This document shows positions 18,623-25,786 of a stretch of DNA of 64,000 nucleotides, one piece after another (the first letter of the stretch is position 1; each line of letters begins with the position of its first letter). The DNA is from Dyadobacter jejuensis. Its GTDB lineage: Bacteria; Bacteroidota; Bacteroidia; Cytophagales; Spirosomataceae. The stretch lies in contig NZ_QGDT01000001.1 in assembly GCF_003149085.1 (NCBI RefSeq), forward strand, positions 868,001 to 932,000, read 5' to 3'. The position numbers and the translations under genes are program-made. The notes below the pieces were generated by a model that saw only the letters and a program-made list of their open reading frames with translations, made no database searches and was not told where the DNA came from.

Positions 18623-19204
18623 ATGCAAGACGATATTCTTTTTCAAATTAGTAACAAACTCAAAGAAATGAGGAAGGGCAAGGGAGTTACCTTGCAACAT
18701 ATTGCCAATGAGGCCGGGGTTACCAAAAGCCTAGTCTCACAAATTGAAAATAGCAGGACCATTCCTTCCTTGCCCGTAATGTTGGGGCTCATTAAAGCCT
18801 TAGATGTGGATTTGAATGAGTTTTTTAAGGATATCATATCCTACGCTTCCGAAGAGCGTGTGGTGATAAAAAGGAAAAAAGATTATCAGAGTTTTACCAA
18901 GGAAAACGCCAAAGGATTCTTCTATCAGCGTATTTTTAGCAAACAGTTTAAAGATAACCATATTGATGTGGTACTGCTTCGATTAGAAAAGGGGGCGAAG
19001 CGTCCTATGGTACGTACCAATGCCTATGAGTTTAAATACATTCTAAAAGGTACGGTGGAATATGCCATTGGTAGTGAAAAACACATCCTAGAGGAAGGGG
19101 ATTCCATGTTTTTTGATGCCAATGAGCTCCATAATCCCGAATGTATCAATGGGGATGAAGCCCTGATGTTGGTCATTTATTTTTTCAATGAAATGAATCT
19201 ATAA
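18623..19204 (+). CDS. XRE-family regulator with C-terminal cupin sensor domain
   Basis: The 193-residue protein starts at the ATG that gives MQDDILFQISNKLKEMRKGK; the frame is open further upstream, but that stretch does not resemble the family. Residues of about 8-62 form a lambda-repressor-type helix-turn-helix (LQHIANEAGVTKSLVSQIEN). Residues of about 110-190 form a cupin (YILKGTVEYAIGSEKHILEEGD), which usually binds the inducer. Such regulators often control amine and amino-acid catabolism. It is placed head of the phosphonatase-like cluster and is the obvious candidate for its local regulator; this is inference from position. Confidence 0.88.
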   Translation: MQDDILFQISNKLKEMRKGKGVTLQHIANEAGVTKSLVSQIENSRTIPSLPVMLGLIKALDVDLNEFFKDIISYASEERVVIKRKKDYQSFTKENAKGFFYQRIFSKQFKDNHIDVVLLRLEKGAKRPMVRTNAYEFKYILKGTVEYAIGSEKHILEEGDSMFFDANELHNPECINGDEALMLVIYFFNEMNL

Positions 19205-19346
19205 GAAGTTTTTTTGCCCGTATTCCTTATCCCAGGAATGGTTTAGTATTAATTAACATACAGGTAATATTTGTTCAAAATAAATCCATTTTCTTTGCAA
19301 TATAGTTTAAAGTAGAGGTGGATAATTAAGTATTACTTAACTTTCT

Positions 19347-19378
19347 TTTGATTTTTAAAGAGCCTTTCTTTATTTTTA
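19347..19378 (+). promoter_or_regulatory. Probable promoter of the aminophosphonate cluster
   Basis: TTTG at 19347-19350 and TATTTTTA at 19371-19378 are separated by 20 bases, close to the Bacteroidota -33/-7 arrangement. The expected transcript start is near 19385, giving a leader of about 90 bases before the HAD gene. Confidence 0.45.
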
Positions 19379-19406
19379 CGGTGGACAGTAATTTGAGTGC
19401 TATCGG

Positions 19407-19431
19407 GCTGAATCGGAATAATCGATTCAGC
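19407..19431 (+). promoter_or_regulatory. Inverted repeat in the leader of the cluster, candidate operator or RNA hairpin
   Basis: The perfect 9-bp arms GCTGAATCG (19407-19415) and CGATTCAGC (19423-19431) are spaced by 7 bases. The element lies just after the predicted transcript start and 46 bases before the HAD start codon. It could be an operator for the XRE-cupin protein or a hairpin in the mRNA. Confidence 0.4.
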
Positions 19432-19476
19432 AATGGCAAGGTCCGTAAATTGAAATACTAAACAGATTTAAAGAAA

Positions 19477-20166
19477 ATGGCAATTGAACTTGTAGTTTTT
19501 GATATGGCTGGAACGACCGTCAAAGACCGTAATTATGTTGGGCAGGCATTTCAGCAGGCCATGAAGTTTTATGGATATGATGTTCCGGTGGCTGAGGTGA
19601 ACCCTATTATGGGTTATGAAAAACCGGTAGCCATCCGTATGATGCTCGAAAAGCAGGGTGTTGAGGAGATTACCGATCTATTGGTCGATCAAATTCATCA
19701 GGAATTCGTAGAGAGGATGATGCAGTTCTATCGGGAGTCGGACGATATTGTGGCCCTGCCAGGGGTAGAGGATACATTTGCGATTCTAAAGGAGGCAGGG
19801 ATTAAAATCGCCTTGAATACCGGCTTTTCGCGAAATATTGCCGAGGTGATCGTCGGTCGACTTGGTTGGGAAAAGAAAATCGATCTGTTGGTAGCTAGTG
19901 ATGAGGTGGCTCATGGCCGTCCTTATCCCGATATGATTCAGAAAATAATGGCTACTCTAGGAGTGGAGTCGGCGACAAATGTGGTGAAGGTTGGGGATAC
20001 AGAGGTGGATATTAATGAAGCCAAAAATGCAGGATGCGCACTAGCGATTGGCATAACGACCGGGGCTTTTACGCGAGAGGAATTGTTGCCGTATGAACCG
20101 ACGCATATTCTCGATCGTATCGATGGATTGTTGGAAATACTTCAATTAAAAACAAAGGCCCTATGA
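19477..20166 (+). CDS. Phosphonatase-like HAD hydrolase (PhnX-related, TIGR03351 type)
   Basis: This family cleaves the C-P bond of phosphonoacetaldehyde or a close relative. The 229-residue protein has the family's unusual nucleophile motif DMAGTT (Asp9) instead of DxDx(T/V). It has a cap-domain lysine at MGYEKP (Lys49) that aligns with the Schiff-base lysine of PhnX (MGLLK), an Arg (Arg148 in GRPYPD) where other HADs have Lys, and the acidic motif GDTEVD (174-178). These traits separate it from ordinary HAD phosphatases. Its stop overlaps the start of the FAD oxidase gene by 4 bases, so the two are translationally coupled. Hydroxylated or N-modified phosphonoacetaldehyde remains possible as substrate. 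Confidence 0.85.
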   Translation: MAIELVVFDMAGTTVKDRNYVGQAFQQAMKFYGYDVPVAEVNPIMGYEKPVAIRMMLEKQGVEEITDLLVDQIHQEFVERMMQFYRESDDIVALPGVEDTFAILKEAGIKIALNTGFSRNIAEVIVGRLGWEKKIDLLVASDEVAHGRPYPDMIQKIMATLGVESATNVVKVGDTEVDINEAKNAGCALAIGITTGAFTREELLPYEPTHILDRIDGLLEILQLKTKAL

Positions 20167-21293
20167 AACCATCTGCTATAGTTGTTGGCGCTGGCATTGT
20201 AGGCTTGGCCACCACGCGCGCTTTATGTGAGGCGGGTTACCAGGTCACAGTCTTCGACCGATCGAGTAAGGCTGTAGGGGCCTCTGTTCGGAATTTTGGT
20301 ATGGTGTGGCCCATCGGGCAGCCCGAAGGAAAGCTCTATGACCGGGCCTTGCGTGCGCAACAGATCTGGAAACAAGTTTTAAAAGAAGGGGATATATGGC
20401 ATCACCAAGCGGGAAGCTTACATATGGCCTACCATACCGATGAGCTAGAAGTGATGGAGCAGTTCGTGGCTGAAAGTAGCCCACAGCGCCCATTGAAGAT
20501 CTTGACCCCAGCCGAAACCCTGGCCCAGTCTCAGGCCGTTAATCCTCAGGGGTTGCTGGGAGCTTTGTATTCGGCCGATGAAATGATTGTAGACCCCAGA
20601 GAGGCTATTGCTTCTATTCCCGGTTATCTTACAGAAAAATATGGGGTACAATTTCATTGGGATCGGGCTGTTACGGAGATTGCCCATCCCCATGTATCGG
20701 CGGGCGGGGAACGTTTTTCGGCCGATGTAATCTATGTATGTGGTGGGGCTGACTTTGAAACGCTTTATCCTGATTTGTTTCGGGAGGCTTCTATTACCAA
20801 GTGTAAGCTGCAAATGTTACGTTTGGAGTCCCAGCCCAACGACTGGAAGATTGGACCGTCTCTATGTGGAGGGTTGTCTTTGATCCATTACGATGGCTTT
20901 AAGGTGGCGCCTGGGCTTACCGCTCTGAAGGAACGCTATGCCGAGCAATATCCCGAATATTTGAAATGGGGGATACATGTAATGGCCTCCCAAAATGGGT
21001 TGGGAGAGATCACCGTTGGCGATTCACATGAATACGGCCTCACCTTCGATCCATTTGACAGAGAATTTGTGAATAAAATGATTTTGGACTATTTGGCGAC
21101 TTTTGCACAGTTCAAATCACCCAAGATAGCGCAGACTTGGCACGGTATCTATTCTAAAATGAAGGACGGTGCTACTGAAGTCGTGCTTCATCCGGAACCC
21201 GGTGTCACGATCGTGAACGGTTTAGGAGGAGCGGGAATGACGCTTTCATTTGGACTTTGCGAAGAAGTGGTGCAGGGTAAATATACCTCTTAG
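20163..21293 (+). CDS. FAD-dependent amine oxidase of the phosphonatase-associated family (TIGR03364 type)
   Basis: The 376-residue soluble flavoprotein has an N-terminal dinucleotide fold (VVGAGIVGLATTRAL, Gly 9-14) and the DAO/glycine-oxidase architecture ending with GLGGAGMTLSFGL. Members of this subgroup are found next to phosphonatase-like HAD genes and are thought to deaminate or demethylate 2-aminoethylphosphonate derivatives to the aldehyde that the HAD enzyme cleaves. The 4-base ATGA overlap with the HAD gene supports a two-step channel. The particular amine (N-methyl, 1-hydroxy or other) cannot be read from the sequence. Confidence 0.85.
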   Translation: MKPSAIVVGAGIVGLATTRALCEAGYQVTVFDRSSKAVGASVRNFGMVWPIGQPEGKLYDRALRAQQIWKQVLKEGDIWHHQAGSLHMAYHTDELEVMEQFVAESSPQRPLKILTPAETLAQSQAVNPQGLLGALYSADEMIVDPREAIASIPGYLTEKYGVQFHWDRAVTEIAHPHVSAGGERFSADVIYVCGGADFETLYPDLFREASITKCKLQMLRLESQPNDWKIGPSLCGGLSLIHYDGFKVAPGLTALKERYAEQYPEYLKWGIHVMASQNGLGEITVGDSHEYGLTFDPFDREFVNKMILDYLATFAQFKSPKIAQTWHGIYSKMKDGATEVVLHPEPGVTIVNGLGGAGMTLSFGLCEEVVQGKYTS

Positions 21294-21301
21294 CGTATAT
21301 T

Positions 21302-21334
21302 CTAGAGCGGTAGCGTTTGCGCTTGCCGCTCTAG
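21302..21334 (+). terminator. Hairpin after the FAD oxidase gene, partial terminator or RNA-stability element
   Basis: A 9-bp stem CTAGAGCGG/CCGCTCTAG is extended by AGCG/CGCT around a TTTG loop. It starts 8 bases after the oxidase stop. There is no U-run, so it is more likely an mRNA processing or stability element inside the cluster than a full terminator. Confidence 0.45.
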
Positions 21335-21398
21335 TCCCTATAATTTACGGTTGTTAAGCTTTTGTATTATATATTGATTATTCTAAACCCATACCAGT

Positions 21399-22373
21399 AT
21401 GAAATTTGTTAATCGTAATGTTTTCGGCTTGGCTGCTCTTTTGGGCGTTGTGTCCTTATCCTGTGACCAAAAGACTGGCGAAGAGCAGCTTCCATCCAAG
21501 ATTGTAGACCATGTGATCGTGATAGGGGTCGATGGCTTGAGTCCCGATGGAATTAGGCAGGCTTCTACTCCAGTGATGGATAGCCTGGTAGGACAAGGGA
21601 GTATAAAGTGGAAAACCAGAACGGTATTGCCTAGCTCTAGTAGTTCGAACTGGGCCTCGATGATAATGGGCGCAGGGCCCGAGCAGCATGGTATTACCAG
21701 TAACGATTGGGAGCTGGACGACCATAGTTTGCCACCAATCGTAGCCGAGGCTGACGGACGCTTTCCTACGATATTTAGTGTGCTGCATAAGGCTCAGCCT
21801 GAAGCGACTATTGAGGTCGTCTATCATTGGGGAGGGTATGGCAGATTGTACCAAAAGGACGCTGTGAGCTATGACCGTACCTTCTCAACAGAGGATTCGA
21901 CGGCCATCGACTTTGTAAGATATTGGAAAGAAAATAAACCCACGCTTGGCTTTTTGCATTTGGACCATGTGGACCATGCAGGTCATCATGATGGCCACGG
22001 ATCGGAGCCGTATTACGCGTCGGTAACCAAGGCCGATTCCCTGATTGGCCTGGTGATGAATGGCGTGCGGGAATCTCAATTGGAGGGTAATACCTTGGTT
22101 ATTATTACTGCCGACCATGGAGGAAAGGGTACCGGACATGGTGGCGCTACTCCTGAAGAGGCCGAAATAGCCATGATATTTTCGGGTAAAGGGGTGAAAA
22201 AGAGCTATGAAGTGCAGCAACAAGTGTATACCTACGATCTGGCCGCGACAATCGCGTTTGCCTTAGGTGTTCAGCAGCCCTATGCCTGGACTGGCCGACC
22301 CGTTAAGGCGGCGTTCGAGGGTTTCTCTGAGCCGAGTAACCTAGAGCTGACAGGGGATAACACTACAAAATAA
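21399..22373 (+). CDS. Alkaline-phosphatase-superfamily lipoprotein, nucleotide pyrophosphatase/phosphodiesterase-like
   Basis: The 324-residue protein has a signal peptide ending in VVSLSC (lipid-anchored Cys22), so it acts outside the cytoplasm. Metal ligands of the NPP/phosphonoacetate-hydrolase group are visible: Asp45 (GVDGL), Asp192 and His196 (DHAGHHDG), Asp239-His240 (ADHGG) and His247. The nucleophile position, Thr in most NPP enzymes, falls in a run of five serines (79-83) before NWASM, so a Ser nucleophile is expected. In this cluster it may release aminophosphonate from phosphonolipid or phosphonoglycan esters; that role is inference. Phosphonoacetate hydrolase activity is an alternative. 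Confidence 0.8.
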   Translation: MKFVNRNVFGLAALLGVVSLSCDQKTGEEQLPSKIVDHVIVIGVDGLSPDGIRQASTPVMDSLVGQGSIKWKTRTVLPSSSSSNWASMIMGAGPEQHGITSNDWELDDHSLPPIVAEADGRFPTIFSVLHKAQPEATIEVVYHWGGYGRLYQKDAVSYDRTFSTEDSTAIDFVRYWKENKPTLGFLHLDHVDHAGHHDGHGSEPYYASVTKADSLIGLVMNGVRESQLEGNTLVIITADHGGKGTGHGGATPEEAEIAMIFSGKGVKKSYEVQQQVYTYDLAATIAFALGVQQPYAWTGRPVKAAFEGFSEPSNLELTGDNTTK

Positions 22374-22381
22374 AGCAGGAT

Positions 22382-22417
22382 AACCTAGGTGGGGTGCTTG
22401 TAGCCTCCACTTAGGTT
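22382..22417 (+). terminator. Hairpin after the phosphodiesterase gene
   Basis: The arms 22382-22394 and 22404-22417 pair over about 12 positions with some G-U pairs around a loop of about 9 bases. A short A/T stretch follows, without a long U-run. It may partly uncouple expression of the downstream genes. Confidence 0.4.
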
Positions 22418-22502
22418 AAATGCGTAGATTGTTATTATTGGCTTGATTCTTTAAGGGTTTTCTGTTTTATTGGAACTAGAAAACCCAACCATAGACTATA
22501 AT

Positions 22503-23873
22503 ATGAGTATACAACCGAATAGGACCGAAGGTGACGTAAATTTATCCTCGGCTCGTGAGCAATGGTATGCCGTACTTGACGATCCGGCTACGGTAGAGCT
22601 CTTGAAACAGGATGCCGATTACTTCTTACATCAGTCTTTGTCTACCCCATGTCTGGATGTTTTGGAATCTTGTGAAGGGATCTATATTACGGACCTGCAG
22701 GGGAAGAAGTATATGGACTTTCATGGTAATAATGTTCATCAGATTGGCTATGGGCACCCATTGGTGGTGGAGCGGGTGAAGGAGCAGATGGATAAGTTGC
22801 CGTTTTCACCGCGGCGATATACCAATGAACCTGCTATAAATTTGGCCAAGAAAATGGCCGATTTGTTGCCTGGGGACTTGAAAAGGGTGCTTTTGGCACC
22901 CGGTGGGACTTCTGCTATCAGTATGGCACTAAAGCTGGCCAGGGTTGTGACGGGCAAGCATAAGTTGGTGTCGGTTTGGGATTCTTTCCATGGGGCTTCT
23001 ATGGATGCTATATCGGCTGGTGGGGAGATGGACTTCCGGAAAGATTTGGGTCCGTTGCTGCCAGGGGTGGAGCGTATTCCACCTCCTATGACCTACCGAG
23101 GGCCCTTTTCCTCGGCCGAAAATGGAGACCTAGCCTATGCCGATTATTTGGAGTATGTTATAGAAAAAGAAGGTGATATAGGTGCTTTTTTGATCGAGAC
23201 GATCCGGAATACCGATGTTCAAATCCCGTCACAAGCTTATTGGGACCGGATTCGGCAAATCTGCGATAAGCACCAGGTGTTGTTGATCTTAGACGAAATT
23301 CCCATTGCCTTCGGGCGGACGGGCAAAATGTTTGCTTTTGAGCACTATCAGATAGAGCCAGATATCCTCTGCTTGGGAAAGGGTATGGGGGCTGGGGTTA
23401 TTCCTCTAGCGGGGATCGTCACCAGGGAGCGCTATAACCTGGCAGCCAATATTTCTCTGGGGCATTTTACCCATGAAAAGAGTCCATTAGGATGTGTGGC
23501 GGCTTTGGCTATGTTAGAGGTGCTGGAAAAGGAAGATATTTTAACGAAAGTCAAAGAGGATGAAGGCTATATGCGGTCGGCCTTAAAGGCCTTGCAGGAT
23601 AAGTTTCCCCTGATTGGCGATGTGCGTGGAAAAGGGTTGCTGTGGGGGATAGAGCTGGTAACCGATCGCCAAACGAAAGAAAAGGCGATAAGAGAAGCAG
23701 AGGCAGTGATGTATGGTTGCTTGGCCAATGGCCTGAGTTTCAAGATTTCGCAAGGAAATGTGCTGCAACTATGCCCACCGCTGACTATTGGTAGGACCGA
23801 ATTGCAGATGGCCATCACCATTCTGCATGATGCCCTCCAGAAGGTTAGTGATATTGAAGGGAAAGTTTCCTAG
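22503..23873 (+). CDS. Class III aminotransferase-fold PLP enzyme, candidate aminophosphonate transaminase or PbfA-type ammonia-lyase
   Basis: The 456-residue protein (ATG at 22503; the longer frame starts with TTG) is a fold-type I PLP enzyme. It shows GGTSAISMALKLAR, SFHG (161-164), the cofactor-ring pair DEIPIAFGRTGK (Asp264-Glu265) and the Schiff-base lysine in LGKGMGAG (Lys293). Classical 2-aminoethylphosphonate transaminase PhnW belongs to class V, so this is not PhnW. Class III enzymes in phosphonate clusters include PbfA, which converts (R)-1-hydroxy-2-aminoethylphosphonate to phosphonoacetaldehyde plus ammonia. That or an omega-amine transaminase would both feed the HAD enzyme. Assignment rests on context. 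Confidence 0.75.
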   Translation: MSIQPNRTEGDVNLSSAREQWYAVLDDPATVELLKQDADYFLHQSLSTPCLDVLESCEGIYITDLQGKKYMDFHGNNVHQIGYGHPLVVERVKEQMDKLPFSPRRYTNEPAINLAKKMADLLPGDLKRVLLAPGGTSAISMALKLARVVTGKHKLVSVWDSFHGASMDAISAGGEMDFRKDLGPLLPGVERIPPPMTYRGPFSSAENGDLAYADYLEYVIEKEGDIGAFLIETIRNTDVQIPSQAYWDRIRQICDKHQVLLILDEIPIAFGRTGKMFAFEHYQIEPDILCLGKGMGAGVIPLAGIVTRERYNLAANISLGHFTHEKSPLGCVAALAMLEVLEKEDILTKVKEDEGYMRSALKALQDKFPLIGDVRGKGLLWGIELVTDRQTKEKAIREAEAVMYGCLANGLSFKISQGNVLQLCPPLTIGRTELQMAITILHDALQKVSDIEGKVS

Positions 23874-23965
23874 TCATTATTTATATAAGAGGGGTTGGAC
23901 GTGTCGAAATTTTTTAAATGCGTTTTCAGTTATTATGGCTGGGGGCCGATTCATGTTATGCTATC

Positions 23966-25273
23966 ATGGTAGATCAACTTAAAAGTCGCTTACAGCAGTC
24001 TGATGTCCTGATGATTCTTTGGACGGTGTTATCGTCGTTTGGGGTTTATTTTTGTATGTATGCCTTTCGCAAACCCTTTAGTGCGGGCCTCTATGAGGGC
24101 TTAATGTTGTGGGGGGTAGGGTATAAGGCTATTTTGATTATTGCCCAAGTGGTGGGCTATACCCTCTCCAAATTTGTAGGGATTAAGGTGATTTCGGAGT
24201 TGAAGCCCCAGCAACGGGTTTATCTGATCGTCGGTTTGATACTCATTGCAGAAGTCGCTCTCCTGCTCTTTGGTTTGATGCCGCATCCATATGGTTTTTT
24301 ATTGCTTTTCTTGAATGGACTACCTTTGGGGATGGTCTATGGAGTAGTTTTCAGCTTTGTGGAGGGGCGTCATTTGACGGAGATGCTGGCCATGGGTTTG
24401 AGCATTAGTGTGGTGATCGCTTCGGGAATCCTTAAAACCATTTATCTGGATTTGGCCGTACTGTTTCCGCAAATCAGTGAGTTCTGGATGCCTGCCTTTA
24501 TGGGGGGGATTTTCTTACTCCCGTTTTTGCTTTTTGTGTGGATGCTCACCATTATTCCCGATCCTACCGATTTTGATATAAAACAACGAACAAAACGGTT
24601 GCCTATGACCCACTTCGATAAAGTGCAGGTGTTGAGGCGCTATGGGTTGTCGATATTCTGTTTGGTGTTATTTTATGCGGGTTTGGTGGTAGTACGCGAT
24701 TTTCGCGACAACTTCACGATCGAAATCTGGAACGAAATAGATGCAGGATGGGAAAATGGAGTCTTGGCTCAGACGGAAACCATATCAGGATTTGTAGTTT
24801 TTGTCGTCATCGGACTTTTGGTGTATGTCAAGAGTAATTTGCTCGCCTTTAGACTGACCAATCTGATTATGCTAGCGGGGATGTTGCTCTGTGGAGGGGC
24901 TACTTATCTGTTTCAAACCGGAGTGATTCAGGGCTTTTCTTGGATGTTATCATTGGGCATAGGTACGTTTTTGACCTATACTGCCTTGCAGACTGTGATT
25001 TTTGAGCGTTTTATCGCCTTGTTTCGGGTTAAGGCCAATGCCGGTTTCTTTGTCTATATCTGTGAGAGTATTGGGTACTTAGGGAGTGTTGGTCTGCTGC
25101 TGTTCAAAGAATTTTTTATGAAAGATATTAGTTGGTCGTCGGTGCTGATGAACTTTACCTATGGCCAGGTCGTCATAGGGCTAGGGTTGCTGCTAGTGGC
25201 CAACTTCCTGCTGGAGTGGCAGCGGGTTCGCTCCCATCCCGAAAGGGAAGCGGTGGTGTTCGAAACGGCATAA
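23966..25273 (+). CDS. DUF5690 family MFS-type transporter
   Basis: Starting at ATG 23966 (MVDQLKSRLQQSD) the product has 435 residues and about 12 membrane segments. The early motif FCMYAFRKPFSAGLYEG is typical of DUF5690 proteins, which are major-facilitator-like and have no assigned substrate. It closes the plus-strand run that begins with the phosphonatase-like gene, about 90 bases after the aminotransferase, so it may import an aminophosphonate. Its stop codon lies inside the long palindromic terminator. Confidence 0.8.
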   Translation: MVDQLKSRLQQSDVLMILWTVLSSFGVYFCMYAFRKPFSAGLYEGLMLWGVGYKAILIIAQVVGYTLSKFVGIKVISELKPQQRVYLIVGLILIAEVALLLFGLMPHPYGFLLLFLNGLPLGMVYGVVFSFVEGRHLTEMLAMGLSISVVIASGILKTIYLDLAVLFPQISEFWMPAFMGGIFLLPFLLFVWMLTIIPDPTDFDIKQRTKRLPMTHFDKVQVLRRYGLSIFCLVLFYAGLVVVRDFRDNFTIEIWNEIDAGWENGVLAQTETISGFVVFVVIGLLVYVKSNLLAFRLTNLIMLAGMLLCGGATYLFQTGVIQGFSWMLSLGIGTFLTYTALQTVIFERFIALFRVKANAGFFVYICESIGYLGSVGLLLFKEFFMKDISWSSVLMNFTYGQVVIGLGLLLVANFLLEWQRVRSHPEREAVVFETA

Positions 25274-25313
25274 AAAAAGGAGGCCTCTAAGGCCTCCTTT
25301 TTTTATGCCGTTT
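25263..25313. terminator. Bidirectional terminator with a 23-bp perfect stem
   Basis: Bases 25263-25285 pair perfectly with 25291-25313 around the loop TCTAA. The stem carries A7 and T7 tracts, so it works in both directions. It includes the stop codon of the DUF5690 gene and lies just before the 3' end of the converging small-protein gene. Confidence 0.9.
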
Positions 25314-25317
25314 GCAT

Positions 25318-25542
25318 TTACTTAAGGTTCTCTATTTTAAGATTTACAATGCTCGCTTTTTGAGTAGGCGTATATTGCTTCTCAACTTCCACTTTTTTAG
25401 GAGCCTCTGGTGATGGACTGTCCATTACAGGGATCGATGCGGGCAAGTGAGTATTAATATCCTTATTGGCTGCTTGTGCTGAGATACCAAGGGCAATGCT
25501 AAAAAAAGCGATGATGGCGGTGTTCTTAATTGTATATTTCAT
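25318..25542 (-). CDS. Small secreted protein of unknown function
   Basis: The 74-residue product has a clear signal peptide (MKYTIKNTAIIAFFSIALG to SAQA, cleavage near residue 24). The mature peptide has about 50 residues, is rich in Pro, Lys and Glu, and ends IVNLKIENLK. I do not recognise the family. A well-formed -7 element upstream and a strong terminator downstream support that it is a real, independently transcribed gene. Confidence 0.65.
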   Translation of the reverse strand: MKYTIKNTAIIAFFSIALGISAQAANKDINTHLPASIPVMDSPSPEAPKKVEVEKQYTPTQKASIVNLKIENLK

Positions 25543-25591
25543 AGTTTCTGTGTTTTTCTCTTTCTTTCTGAATTCTTATATTATTACAACG

Positions 25592-25599
25592 CAAAGGTA
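25592..25599 (-). promoter_or_regulatory. Promoter -7 element (TACCTTTG) of the small secreted protein gene
   Basis: TACCTTTGCG on the minus strand is a classic Bacteroidota -7 element and predicts a leader of roughly 45 bases. The -33 box is not clear. Confidence 0.5.
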
Positions 25600-25786
25600 C
25601 GGTAATATGTTTCAGTTTGGGAAATAATATTTAAAATATTTTTTTATCAACCCTGTAATTACCTTAAAAAGAGGTTAAAATTGAAGATTTACAAGAGAAT
25701 CTTAAATTTTTTTAACAGAAAATATTATTTGGTTAATTTCAAGTTAAATAGGAAAAGTACAATTGGTGTTATTATTTTCAATTGCA

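Noticed and set aside
22470..22502. TTG start giving a longer aminotransferase-fold protein
   Set aside because: The ATG at 22503 gives the family's normal N-terminus; the extension is unlike homologous proteins. The same reasoning led to the shorter starts for the ABC ATPase, XRE-cupin, NhaA, GldN, DUF5690, ABC-F and sigma genes.
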